DNA from: Streptomyces sp. Act143
GTDB lineage: Bacteria; Actinomycetota; Actinomycetes; Streptomycetales; Streptomycetaceae
Length of the DNA stretch: 63,101 nt
Direction of reading: 5' to 3'
Assembly (NCBI RefSeq): GCF_003143935.1
Contig: NZ_QFRX01000001.1
Coordinates: 1,900,624 to 1,963,724, forward strand
The notes under the pieces: model-generated
Database searches by the model: none
Seen by the model: the letters and a program-made list of their open reading frames with translations, nothing else
What the model was told of the DNA's origin: nothing
Program-made: the position numbers and the translations under genes
Shown here: piece by piece, positions 54,992 through 62,963 of the stretch
Numbering within the stretch: the stretch's first letter is position 1
Layout: each line of letters opens with the position of its first letter

Positions 54992-57760
54992 TCAGTCCAC
55001 CGCCGTCACGAGGCCCACCTGCACCGCGGTCACCTTGTACTCCGGGCAGTTGGTGGCCCAGTCGGAGTTCTCGGTGGTCACGACGTTCGCACCGGTCACC
55101 GGGTGGTGGAAGGTGGTGTACACGACCCCGGTCGGCATCCGGTCGGAGATCTCCGCGCGCAGCGTGGTCTGTCCCACCCGGCTGGCCAGCGTGACCATGT
55201 CGCCGTTCCTGATGCCTCGGTCCTCCGCGTCATGCGGATGCAGTTCCAGGATGTCCTCGGGGTGCCAGGCGACATTGCCGGTACGGCGGGTCTGCGCGCC
55301 GACGTTGTACTGGCTCAGGATGCGGCCGGTCGTCAGCACCAGCGGGAAGCGGCGGGTGCTGCGTTCGTTGGTCGGCACGTACGACGTGACCACGAACCTG
55401 CCCTTGCCGCGCACGAACTCGTCCACGTGCATGACGGGCGTGCCCTCCGGGGCCTCCTCGTTGCACGGCCACTGCACGCTGCCGAGCTTGTCGAGCAGTT
55501 CGAAGGAGACGCCGGTGAAGGTGGGGGTGACGGCGGCGATCTCGTCCATGATCCGGCCCGGGTGGTCGTACGCCATCGGGTAGCCCATGGCGGTGGCGAT
55601 CTCGCTGACGATCTGCCACTCGTGCTTGCCGGTCCTGGGCTTCATCACCGCGCGGACCCGGTTGATGCGGCGCTCGGCGTTGGTGAAGGTGCCGTCCTTC
55701 TCCAGGAAGGAGGCGCCCGGCAGGAAGACGTGCGCGAACTTGGCGGTCTCGTTGAGGAACAGGTCCTGGACGACGACCAGTTCCATGGCCTCGAGGGCGG
55801 CGGTGACGTGCTTCAGGTTGGGGTCGGACTGGGCGATGTCCTCACCGTGCACGAACAGGCCGCGGAAGCTGCCGTCGATGGCAGCGTCGAACATGTTGGG
55901 GATGCGAAGTCCCGGCTCGGCGAGGAGGGTTCCGCCCCAGAGGTTCTCGAAGACGGTACGGACCGCGTCGTCCGAGACGTGCCGGTAGCCGGGGAGTTCG
56001 TGCGGGAAGGAGCCCATGTCGCAGGAGCCCTGGACGTTGTTCTGGCCGCGCAGCGGGTTCACGCCGACGCCGTCGCGACCGATGTTGCCGCATGCCATCG
56101 CGAGGTTGGCCATCCCCATGACCATGGTCGAGCCCTGGCTGTGCTCGGTGACGCCGAGGCCGTAGTAGATGGCGCCGTTGGGCGCGGTCGCGTACAGGCG
56201 TGCCGCGGCGCGGAGTTCGGCGGCCGGTACGCCGGTGATGTCCTCGACCGCCTCCGGGCTGTTCTCGGGGCGGGCGACGAACTCGGCCCAGTCGTCGAAG
56301 CCTTCGCAGCGCGCGGCCACGAAATCCCGGTCGACCAGGCCCTCGGTGACGACCACGTGCGCCATGGCGTTGACCACGGCCACGTTGGTGCTGGGCCGCA
56401 GCTGGAGGTGGTGCGCGGCCTCGATGTGCGGCGAGCGGACCAGGTCGATGCGGCGCGGGTCGACCACGATCAGCTCGGCGCCCTCGCGCAGCCGGCGCTT
56501 CATCCGGGAGGCGAAGACCGGGTGGCCGTCGGTGGGGTTGGCGCCGATGACCATGATGACGTCGGCCTGCGCCACGGAACGGAAGTCCTGGGTGCCGGCC
56601 GATTCACCGAAGGTCTGCTTCAGGCCGTAGCCCGTCGGGGAGTGGCAGACGCGGGCGCAGGTGTCGACGTTGTTGTTGCCGAAGGCCGCGCGGACCATCT
56701 TCTGGACGACGTAGACCTCTTCGTTGGTGCAGCGCGAGGAGGTGATGGCGCCGATCGCGCCCGCGCCGTGGCGGTCCTGGATCTCGCGCATGCGGCGGGC
56801 GACCGTGCCGATGGCCTCGTCCCACTCGACCTCGCGCCAGGGGTCGGTGATCCGGTCGCGGACCATGGGCTTGAGGACCCGGTCGGGGTGGGTGGCGTAG
56901 CCGAAGGCGAAGCGGCCCTTCACACAGGAGTGGCCCTCGTTGGCGCCACCGTCCTTGTACGGCACCATGCGCACGAGTTCGTCGCCGCGCAGCTCGGCCT
57001 TGAAGGAGCAGCCGACCCCGCAGTACGCGCACGTGGTCACCACCGACCTGGTGGGCATGCCGAGTTCGACGACCGAGCGCTCCTGGAGCGTGGAGGTCGG
57101 GCAGGCCTGGACGCAGGCCCCGCAGGAGACGCACTCGGAGTCCATGAAGGACTCCCCCGCCCCCGGCGAGACCTTGCTGTCGAAGCCGCGGCCCTCGATG
57201 GTCAGCGCGAACGTGCCCTGGACCTCGCCGCAGGCGCGGACGCAACGGGAGCAGGCGATGCACTTGGCCGGGTCGAAGTCGAAGTAGGGGTTGGAGGTGT
57301 CCTTCTCGGCGTCGAGGTGGTTGGCGCCCTCGTAGCCGTACCGGACCTGCCTGAGGCCCACCACGCCCGCCATGTCCTGGAGTTCGCAGTCGCCGTTGGC
57401 GGGGCAGGTCAGGCAGTCCAGCGGGTGGTCGGAGATGTAGAGCTCCATGACGCCCTGGCGGAGCTTCTCCACCTTCGGCGTCTGGGTGCTCACCTTCATG
57501 CCCTCGGCGCAGGGGGTGGTGCAGGAGGCCGGGGTGCCGCGGCGGCCGTCGATCTCGACCACGCACAACCGGCAGGAACCGAAGGCGTCCAGACTGTCGG
57601 TGGCACACAACTTGGGTATGTCGACGCCCGCTTCGGCCGCCGCGCGCATCACCGAGGTGCCCTCGGGGACGGTCACCGGCAGGCCGTCGATCTCCACCGA
57701 CACCGTTGCGGGGCCGGGCTGTTGCGGGGTTCCGTAGTCGGGTTCCTTGAGGAGGCTCAT
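54992..57760 (-). CDS. fdsA: NAD-linked formate dehydrogenase alpha subunit (molybdopterin)
   Basis: This 922-aa subunit has, in order, a NuoG-like [2Fe-2S] domain (GSCRLCVVEIDG), an HxxxC cluster site (HPLDCLTCPANGDC), two ferredoxin clusters (CIACSRCVRAC, CVSCGACVQAC), a CAYCGVGC cluster and the bis-MGD domain. The molybdenum ligand Cys is in CARVCHSPT; there is no selenocysteine. It oxidises formate to CO2 and passes electrons to FdsB. ATG 57760 overlaps the fdsB stop (ATGA). The formate comes from the Frc/Oxc pathway next door. Confidence 0.94.
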   Translation of the reverse strand: MSLLKEPDYGTPQQPGPATVSVEIDGLPVTVPEGTSVMRAAAEAGVDIPKLCATDSLDAFGSCRLCVVEIDGRRGTPASCTTPCAEGMKVSTQTPKVEKLRQGVMELYISDHPLDCLTCPANGDCELQDMAGVVGLRQVRYGYEGANHLDAEKDTSNPYFDFDPAKCIACSRCVRACGEVQGTFALTIEGRGFDSKVSPGAGESFMDSECVSCGACVQACPTSTLQERSVVELGMPTRSVVTTCAYCGVGCSFKAELRGDELVRMVPYKDGGANEGHSCVKGRFAFGYATHPDRVLKPMVRDRITDPWREVEWDEAIGTVARRMREIQDRHGAGAIGAITSSRCTNEEVYVVQKMVRAAFGNNNVDTCARVCHSPTGYGLKQTFGESAGTQDFRSVAQADVIMVIGANPTDGHPVFASRMKRRLREGAELIVVDPRRIDLVRSPHIEAAHHLQLRPSTNVAVVNAMAHVVVTEGLVDRDFVAARCEGFDDWAEFVARPENSPEAVEDITGVPAAELRAAARLYATAPNGAIYYGLGVTEHSQGSTMVMGMANLAMACGNIGRDGVGVNPLRGQNNVQGSCDMGSFPHELPGYRHVSDDAVRTVFENLWGGTLLAEPGLRIPNMFDAAIDGSFRGLFVHGEDIAQSDPNLKHVTAALEAMELVVVQDLFLNETAKFAHVFLPGASFLEKDGTFTNAERRINRVRAVMKPRTGKHEWQIVSEIATAMGYPMAYDHPGRIMDEIAAVTPTFTGVSFELLDKLGSVQWPCNEEAPEGTPVMHVDEFVRGKGRFVVTSYVPTNERSTRRFPLVLTTGRILSQYNVGAQTRRTGNVAWHPEDILELHPHDAEDRGIRNGDMVTLASRVGQTTLRAEISDRMPTGVVYTTFHHPVTGANVVTTENSDWATNCPEYKVTAVQVGLVTAVD

Positions 57761-59373
57761 GCCGTGCCCTCCGTCCTCACACCAGTCGTGTTCACGGGTT
57801 GGATCTCCAGGAGCCGGCGGCCGCCGAGGAAGTCGTCGGGGAAGTGGGTGAGGGCGCTGCGCACGGGCATCGGGGTCAGCCCGCCCATCGCGCACAGCGA
57901 ACCGTCGGTCATCAGGTCGCAGAGGTCCTCGAGGAGGGCGAGGTTCTCGTCGCGGTGCGTGCCGGCCACGATCTTGTCGATCACCTCGACCCCGCGCACG
58001 GCCCCGACCCGGCAGGGCGTGCACTTGCCGCAGGACTCCTCGGCGCAGAACTCCATCGCGAAGCGGGCCTGCGCGGCCATGTCCACGGTGTCGTCGAACA
58101 CGACGATGCCGCCGTGCCCGAGCATCGCCCCGGCCTCGGCGAACGCCTCGTAGTCCATGGGCAGGTCGAACTGCGACTCCGGCAGATACGCCCCGAGCGG
58201 CCCGCCGACCTGCACGGTCCGCACCGGGCGCCCGGTGCGGGTGCCGCCGCCGTAGTCCTCGATCAGCTCGCGCAGGGTGATGCCGAAGGCGGTCTCCACG
58301 ATGCCGCCGCGGGCGATGTTGCCGCCGAGCTGGAAGACCTGGGTGCCGCGGGAGCGGCCCACGCCGAGGTCCTGGTAGGCCTTCGCGCCGTCGGCGAGGA
58401 CGACCGGGACGGTGGTGAGGGTCAGGACGTTGTTCACCACGGTCGGTTTGCCGAACAGGCCCTCGATCGCGGGGATCGGCGGTTTCGCGCGGACCGTGCC
58501 GCGCTTGCCCTCCAGGCTCTCCAGCATGGAGGTCTCCTCGCCGCAGATGTACGCGCCCGCCCCGACCCGTACGTGCAGGTCGAAGTCGAGCGGTGAACCG
58601 AGGACGCCGTTGCCGAGCCAGCCCTGCGCGCGGGCGATCTCGATGGCCTCGCGCAGCGTGGCGATCGCGTCCGGGTACTCGGAGCGGATGTAGACGTACC
58701 CCTCGCTCGCGCCGACCGCGTGCGCCGCGATCGTCATGCCCTCGATGAGCAGGAACGGGTCGCCCTCCATGACCATCCGGTCGGCGAAGGTCCCGCTGTC
58801 GCCCTCGTCGGCGTTGCAGCAGACGAACTTCAGCTCGTCGGCGCAGTCCAGCACCGTCTTCCACTTGATGCCGGCCGGGAATCCGGCGCCGCCGCGACCG
58901 CGCAGCCCGGACTCGGTCACCTGGGCGACGACGTCGGCCGGTGCCATGTCGAGGGCGGCACGCAGTCCCTTGAGGCCGCCGTGCTCGACGTAGTCGCGGG
59001 GCGAGAGGGGGTCGGTGATGCCGACCCGCGCGAAGGTGACGCGTGTCTGCCGGGCCAGCCAGGGCAGTTCGTCGACGAGGCCTAGGCACAGCGGGTGGTC
59101 CGCGCCGTCGAGCAGGCCGGCGGCGAGGAGTCCGTCGACGTCCTCGGGCGCCACGGGACCGTAGCCGACGCGGCCCCGTGGGGTGGCCACCTCGATCATC
59201 GGCTCCAGCCAGAGCATGCCGCGCGATCCGTTGCGTACGACGTCGATGGCGAAGTCCCCGCGGCCGGCGGCGCGTTGGAGGGCGTCGGCGACCTCGTCGG
59301 CGCCGACGGAGCGGGCCGCCGCGTCGCGGGGGACGTAGACCGTGGCCGTGGCGTGGGTGGTGGTGTTCGTCAT
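57757..59373 (-). CDS. fdsB: Formate dehydrogenase beta subunit (FMN/NAD, NuoF-like)
   Basis: This 538-aa subunit begins with a thioredoxin-like domain of about 100 residues. It then has the NuoF-type FMN/NAD site GLRGRGGAGFPAGIKWKT, the second glycine/NAD region GAGAYICGEETSMLESLEG and the [4Fe-4S] site EESCGKCTPCRVG. It reduces NAD+ with electrons from FdsA. Start ATG 59373 lies just after the fdsG stop (2-nt gap), and the gene overlaps fdsA by 4 nt. Length and domain order agree with FdsB of Cupriavidus and Rhodobacter. Confidence 0.94.
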   Translation of the reverse strand: MTNTTTHATATVYVPRDAAARSVGADEVADALQRAAGRGDFAIDVVRNGSRGMLWLEPMIEVATPRGRVGYGPVAPEDVDGLLAAGLLDGADHPLCLGLVDELPWLARQTRVTFARVGITDPLSPRDYVEHGGLKGLRAALDMAPADVVAQVTESGLRGRGGAGFPAGIKWKTVLDCADELKFVCCNADEGDSGTFADRMVMEGDPFLLIEGMTIAAHAVGASEGYVYIRSEYPDAIATLREAIEIARAQGWLGNGVLGSPLDFDLHVRVGAGAYICGEETSMLESLEGKRGTVRAKPPIPAIEGLFGKPTVVNNVLTLTTVPVVLADGAKAYQDLGVGRSRGTQVFQLGGNIARGGIVETAFGITLRELIEDYGGGTRTGRPVRTVQVGGPLGAYLPESQFDLPMDYEAFAEAGAMLGHGGIVVFDDTVDMAAQARFAMEFCAEESCGKCTPCRVGAVRGVEVIDKIVAGTHRDENLALLEDLCDLMTDGSLCAMGGLTPMPVRSALTHFPDDFLGGRRLLEIQPVNTTGVRTEGTA

Positions 59374-59375
59374 GA

Positions 59376-59849
59376 TCAGACCGTCCCGTTGAGGATCGAG
59401 CCCAGGCGGGCCGGGCCGACGCGTCCGTACAGCCGTCCGTTCGCCTCCACCGACGGCCCCAGTGCGCAGTTGCCCAGGCAGAAGACCTGCTCGACGGTGA
59501 CCGCACCGTCGGCCGTGGTCTCTCCCAGGGGCAGTCCGGCTTCGCGTGCGTAGCTCACCAGGCGGTCGGCGCCGAGTGCCTGGCATGCCTCGGCGCGGCA
59601 GATGCGGACCGTGGTGCGGCCCGCGGGCGCGCGGCGGAAGTCGTGGTAGAAGGTGACCACTCCGTGGACGTCCGCCCGGGAGAGGTTCAGCTCGTCGGCC
59701 AGTACCGGGATCGCCTCCTGCGGCACATGGCCCAACTCGGCCTGGACGGCGTGCAGTACGGGGAGCAGGGCGCCGCGTTGGCCCCGGTGGCCGGCCACCA
59801 CCCTGCGGACCACGCTCTCGACCGTCACTTCACTCCCGCTGGTCGTCAT
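59376..59849 (-). CDS. fdsG: Formate dehydrogenase gamma subunit (NuoE-like [2Fe-2S])
   Basis: This 157-aa thioredoxin-fold protein has the four [2Fe-2S] cysteines in ICRAEACQALG and FCLGNCALGP (C-x4-C ... C-x3-C), with VHGVVTFYHDFR from the NuoE helical N-domain. It pairs with FdsB in the diaphorase module. ATG 59849 follows GGAAGG; the longer frame is not supported. It heads the fds operon, with an ATAC-N8-GTAT operator 64 nt upstream and GntR copy 2 divergent. Confidence 0.93.
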   Translation of the reverse strand: MTTSGSEVTVESVVRRVVAGHRGQRGALLPVLHAVQAELGHVPQEAIPVLADELNLSRADVHGVVTFYHDFRRAPAGRTTVRICRAEACQALGADRLVSYAREAGLPLGETTADGAVTVEQVFCLGNCALGPSVEANGRLYGRVGPARLGSILNGTV

Positions 59850-59913
59850 GATCGCTTCGCCTTCCGTCACACGGGTCCCCGGCGAGGGTTGCAGGAGACT
59901 GAGACAATACCCC

Positions 59914-59929
59914 ATACAGACTTCTGTAT
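59914..59929. promoter_or_regulatory. Candidate GntR operator of the fds operon
   Basis: ATACAGACTTCTGTAT has perfect 7-bp arms (ATACAGA / TCTGTAT) around 2 bp. It is followed by CTGTATACAG (59924-59933), so two overlapping dyads exist. It lies between fdsG and the divergent GntR copy 2 and is a likely site for one of the GntR proteins. Confidence 0.65.
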
Positions 59930-60008
59930 ACAGACGACAGTCGTAAAGAGCCTGGGCATCGGAGTCCGGGAGGTGTGGACCGTCGGCTCACGAGCCCCGC
60001 CATGTTGC

Positions 60009-60024
60009 ATACCAAAACCTGTAT
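60009..60024. promoter_or_regulatory. Candidate GntR operator before GntR copy 2
   Basis: ATACCAAAACCTGTAT fits ATAC-N8-GTAT in the extended form GCATAC...GTATCC. It is 66 nt before the GntR copy 2 start and 95 bp from the fds site, so one regulator could loop or bind both. Confidence 0.55.
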
Positions 60025-60090
60025 CCTGAGGCCGCCGTCGGCCGCCTCACGCGGCGGCGGACCCTCCCTCAGCGGCAGAACAGGACAACC

Positions 60091-60780
60091 ATGCGCGAGG
60101 CACTCACCGCCGCTGCGACCCGGCGGGTCACCCGCCCGGCACCCCTGCGCGAGGCCGTGTACGACGCCCTCACCGAGCTGATCGTCAACGGTTCCCTCAA
60201 GCCCGGCCAGCATCTCGTCGAGGCCGAGCTCGCCGAGCACCTCGGGGTCAGCCGCCAGCCGGTGCGCGAGGCCCTCCAGCGCCTCCAGACCGCCGGCTGG
60301 GTCGACCTGCGGCCCGCACAGGGCGCCTTCGTGCACTCCCCCACCGAGGAAGAGGCCGCCCAACTCCTCGGTGTGCGCGCGGTCCTGGAGACGTACTCGG
60401 CACAGCTCGCCGCCCGGAACGCCGAGCCCGCGGACGTCGAACGCCTCTGGGAGCTCCAGCAGGACGGCGTCGACGCGCTCGCCGCGGGCGACGTCGAGCG
60501 GCTGGTCGCCGCCAACACGGCCCTGCACTCGTTCATCACCTCCGTGGCCGCCAACGACGTACTGGCGGAGATGCTCGGACAGGTGGGCCAGAAGGTGCGC
60601 TGGTACTACACCCCCATCGCCAAGCCCCGCGGCAAGGAGGCCTGGAACGAGCACGCCCAGCTCATCAAGGCCATCGCCAAGGGCGACGCGGACCGGGCGG
60701 GTGCGGTGATGCACAGGCACGCCGAGCGCACGGCCGACTTCTACCGCAGGCAGATCGGCGCCAAGGCCGGACAGGGCTGA
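60091..60780 (+). CDS. GntR family regulator, FCD subfamily (copy 2 of 3)
   Basis: This 229-aa protein has the winged helix in residues about 20-85 (AVYDALTELIVNGSLKPGQ, HLGVSRQPVREALQRLQTAG, WVDLRPAQGAFVH). The FCD domain contains ALHSFITSVAAND and RWYYTPIAKPRGKEAW. It is divergent from fdsG and very similar to copy 3 at 61761 (shared DALTELI, NGSLKPG, HLVEAELAE, RWYYxPIAKPRG). The likely targets are its own and the fds promoter. The stop is the first of four identical in-frame TGA codons made by a 9-bp tandem repeat. Confidence 0.9.
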   Translation: MREALTAAATRRVTRPAPLREAVYDALTELIVNGSLKPGQHLVEAELAEHLGVSRQPVREALQRLQTAGWVDLRPAQGAFVHSPTEEEAAQLLGVRAVLETYSAQLAARNAEPADVERLWELQQDGVDALAAGDVERLVAANTALHSFITSVAANDVLAEMLGQVGQKVRWYYTPIAKPRGKEAWNEHAQLIKAIAKGDADRAGAVMHRHAERTADFYRRQIGAKAGQG

Positions 60781-60807
60781 CAGGGCTGACAGGGCTGACA
60801 GGGCTGA
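60772..60807 (+). repeat. 9-bp tandem repeat, four copies
   Basis: CAGGGCTGA is repeated exactly four times. The first copy is the last three codons (Q-G-stop) of GntR copy 2, so the following copies give three further in-frame stops. It lies in the gap before the convergent acyl-CoA dehydrogenase-like gene. Confidence 0.9.
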
Positions 60808-60834
60808 CCCAACCCGCGCCTCCTCCATGGGAGT

Positions 60835-61626
60835 TCACGACGGTGCCAGGAAGTCGGCGGGCTGCCGGACCGGCCCGCCGGAGACGTGGACGACCGGCGC
60901 GTCCGGGACCGCGGCACCCGCGGCGGCCCGCAGTTCGAGCAGCCACGGCAGGACCGTGCGCAGCACGATGTCGCGGCCCTCGCCGTCCGCGCCCAGCATC
61001 GCGTCGGCGGGGACCAGCACCGGGTCCGCGAACACCGTGGACGTTCCGCTGCCGTACGGCCCCGCGCCACCCGGCCGGGCCGGGACGAACAGCTCCGGGG
61101 CGTGCGCCGGGACCCCCCACAGCGTCAGCCCGTCGGGCGCGGCGAGCGGACGTGAGGACCAGACGTAGCTGTCGGCCTCCCCGGCCGCGACCACCTGGTG
61201 CTTGCGGGCCCGCAGGGCGACGATGTCCCCGGAGCGCACGGCGCCGGAGGACGGCGTGAGCAGCCCGCTGTCGCTCTCGAGCTCCCGTTCCGCGAGCGCG
61301 AGGCTGCTGAGATGACGCCCCGCGACGATCTCCGCGCGCATCCACGGGCCGCCGTACGCCTCGACGACGGCGACCGCCGCGTAGTGCGACCCGAGGACGG
61401 CCGCCGTGGCGGGGCAGACGCGCGCGGTGCGGGCCACCACGTCCGCGGCCTCCGGCAACCCCCGCCCCCCGCCGCCGTACGCGCCGGAGACGGTGAGTCC
61501 GAGCAGCCCGGCGTGCCCGAGCGCGGTGACCGCGGCGCGCGGGAACCTGCCCTGCGAGCGGGTCGGTTCGGCGGCGGGGGCGACGACACTGGTCAGGACT
61601 TCTGACAGAGCGGTGCGGTACGACAC
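60835..61626 (-). CDS. Acyl-CoA dehydrogenase-like protein lacking the C-terminal domain
   Basis: This 263-aa protein matches the N-terminal helical and middle beta domains of acyl-CoA dehydrogenases: GLLGLTVSGAYGGGGRGLPE, VCPATAAVLGSHYAA and a beta region ending in VFADPVLVPADAM. The C-terminal four-helix domain, with the catalytic base and much of the FAD contact, is absent; the usual length is about 380 aa. It starts at GTG 61624-61626 behind GAGGGGG. It may be a degenerate or moonlighting relative. It sits between GntR copies 2 and 3, divergent from copy 3 with a shared operator. Confidence 0.75.
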   Translation of the reverse strand: MSYRTALSEVLTSVVAPAAEPTRSQGRFPRAAVTALGHAGLLGLTVSGAYGGGGRGLPEAADVVARTARVCPATAAVLGSHYAAVAVVEAYGGPWMRAEIVAGRHLSSLALAERELESDSGLLTPSSGAVRSGDIVALRARKHQVVAAGEADSYVWSSRPLAAPDGLTLWGVPAHAPELFVPARPGGAGPYGSGTSTVFADPVLVPADAMLGADGEGRDIVLRTVLPWLLELRAAAGAAVPDAPVVHVSGGPVRQPADFLAPS

Positions 61627-61677
61627 GGGGCGACCCCCTCAGGAGTGGCTGCTGATCCACTATTGGACCGTGATTGC

Positions 61678-61693
61678 ATACAGTATTCTGCAT
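61678..61693. promoter_or_regulatory. Candidate GntR operator, ACAD-like / GntR copy 3 promoter
   Basis: ATACAGTATTCTGCAT fits ATAC-N8-GTAT with one change (GCAT), in the extended frame GCATAC...GCATCC. It lies in the 134-bp divergent gap, 51 nt from the dehydrogenase-like start. Confidence 0.55.
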
Positions 61694-61760
61694 CCGTGTC
61701 CCGGCACCAGAGGTTCGGGCCGGGAAATTCCTTGTCACTTCCACGAGGGAGAGAGGGCCC

Positions 61761-62492
61761 ATGCCCGACACACCCGCCGTGACAGCAGCCCGCGGCCCGA
61801 TCGCGCGACCCGCACCGCTCCGCCAGGCCGTCTACGACGCCCTCACCGAGCTGATCATCAACGGCTCCCTCAAGCCCGGCCGGCATCTCGTCGAGGCCGA
61901 GCTCGCCGAGCAGCTCGGCGCCAGCCGCCAGCCGATACGCGAGGCACTCCAGCGCCTCCACACCGCCGGCTGGGTCGACCTGCGCCCCTCCCAGGGCGCC
62001 TTCGTGCACTCCCCCACGGCCGAGGAGTGCGCTCAACTCCTCAGCGTCCGGGCCCTCCTGGAGACCCGCTCGGCGCGTGATGCCGCCCGGCACGCCACTC
62101 CGCTCGACGAGGCGCGGCTGTGGGAGCTCCAGCGGGCGGGCGTCGCCGCCCTCGCGGCCGGTGACGCCCGGGCGATCGTGGAGGCCAACGCCGACCTCCA
62201 CGGCCACATCACCCTGCTCTCCCGCAACGCGGTCCTCGCCGAGCTCATCCCGCAGGTCGACCGACGGGTCCGCTGGTACTACATGCCGATCGCCAAGCCC
62301 CGCGGCCGGGACGCCTGGAACGAGCACGCCCTGATCATCGAAGCCGTCGCCGACGGCGACGCGGACCGGGCGGAGGACCTCATGCGCCGGCACACCCGGA
62401 ACACGACCGACTTCTACTGCGCGCAGATCGCGGCGGTGACGGCGTCAGCGGGGCGGGGCCGCCCGGCCGCCCTCCCCGCCGATCTCCCGTAG
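61761..62492 (+). CDS. GntR family regulator, FCD subfamily (copy 3 of 3)
   Basis: This 243-aa protein has the winged helix (AVYDALTELIINGSLKPGRH, QLGASRQPIREALQRLHTAG, WVDLRPSQGAFVH) and an FCD domain (DLHGHITLLSRNAVLAELI, RWYYMPIAKPRGRDAW). It is the closest relative of copy 2 and evidently arose by duplication. The C-terminus has a short extra tail that overlaps the convergent carbonic anhydrase gene by 48 bp. It is divergent from the acyl-CoA dehydrogenase-like gene and probably autoregulated through the site at 61678. Confidence 0.9.
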   Translation: MPDTPAVTAARGPIARPAPLRQAVYDALTELIINGSLKPGRHLVEAELAEQLGASRQPIREALQRLHTAGWVDLRPSQGAFVHSPTAEECAQLLSVRALLETRSARDAARHATPLDEARLWELQRAGVAALAAGDARAIVEANADLHGHITLLSRNAVLAELIPQVDRRVRWYYMPIAKPRGRDAWNEHALIIEAVADGDADRAEDLMRRHTRNTTDFYCAQIAAVTASAGRGRPAALPADLP

Positions 62493-62963
62493 CAGGCCCG
62501 TCGTCACGTCGAACACGAAGCCGCGCACATCGTCCGTGTGCGGCAGGAACGGCGAGGTACGCACGCGCTGGATGGACTGCCGTACGTCCTGGTCGACGTC
62601 CCGGAAGGACTCCACCGCCCACGCGGGGCGCTGCCCGACCTCCATCTCCAGCTCGGTCCGGAAGTCCTCCGTCAGGGTCTGGAGGCCGCACGCGGTGTGA
62701 TGGATGAGAACCACACTGCGCGTCCCCAGGGCCCGCTGACTGATCGTCAGAGAGCGGATGGTGTCGTCGGTGACGACCCCGCCCGCATTGCGGATGGTGT
62801 GGCAGTCGCCGAGTTGCAGGCCGAGCGCGGCGTGCAGGTCGATCCGGGCGTCCATGCACGCCACGACGGCCACGCGCAGTACCGGGCGGGCGTCCATACC
62901 GGGGTCGGTGAAACCGACGGCGTACTCACGGTTGGCCTTCACCAGCCGGTCGATGATCGGCAT
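62445..62963 (-). CDS. Beta-class carbonic anhydrase
   Basis: This 172-aa protein has the beta-carbonic anhydrase zinc motifs CMDARID (Cys, Asp-Arg dyad) and HHTACG (His, Cys), with IRNAGGVVTDDTIRSL in between. It interconverts CO2 and bicarbonate in the cytosol. Its ATG overlaps the stop of the upstream CoA-transferase by 1 nt (TGATG), so translation is coupled. Being tied to an oxalate-type CoA-transferase, it may handle CO2 from oxalyl-CoA decarboxylation and formate oxidation. Confidence 0.92.
   Translation of the reverse strand: MPIIDRLVKANREYAVGFTDPGMDARPVLRVAVVACMDARIDLHAALGLQLGDCHTIRNAGGVVTDDTIRSLTISQRALGTRSVVLIHHTACGLQTLTEDFRTELEMEVGQRPAWAVESFRDVDQDVRQSIQRVRTSPFLPHTDDVRGFVFDVTTGLLREIGGEGGRAAPPR

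Noticed and set aside
54947..58153. Plus-strand open frame of 1068 codons opposite fdsA
   Set aside because: Antisense shadow; the minus strand encodes an intact molybdopterin enzyme with all cluster motifs.
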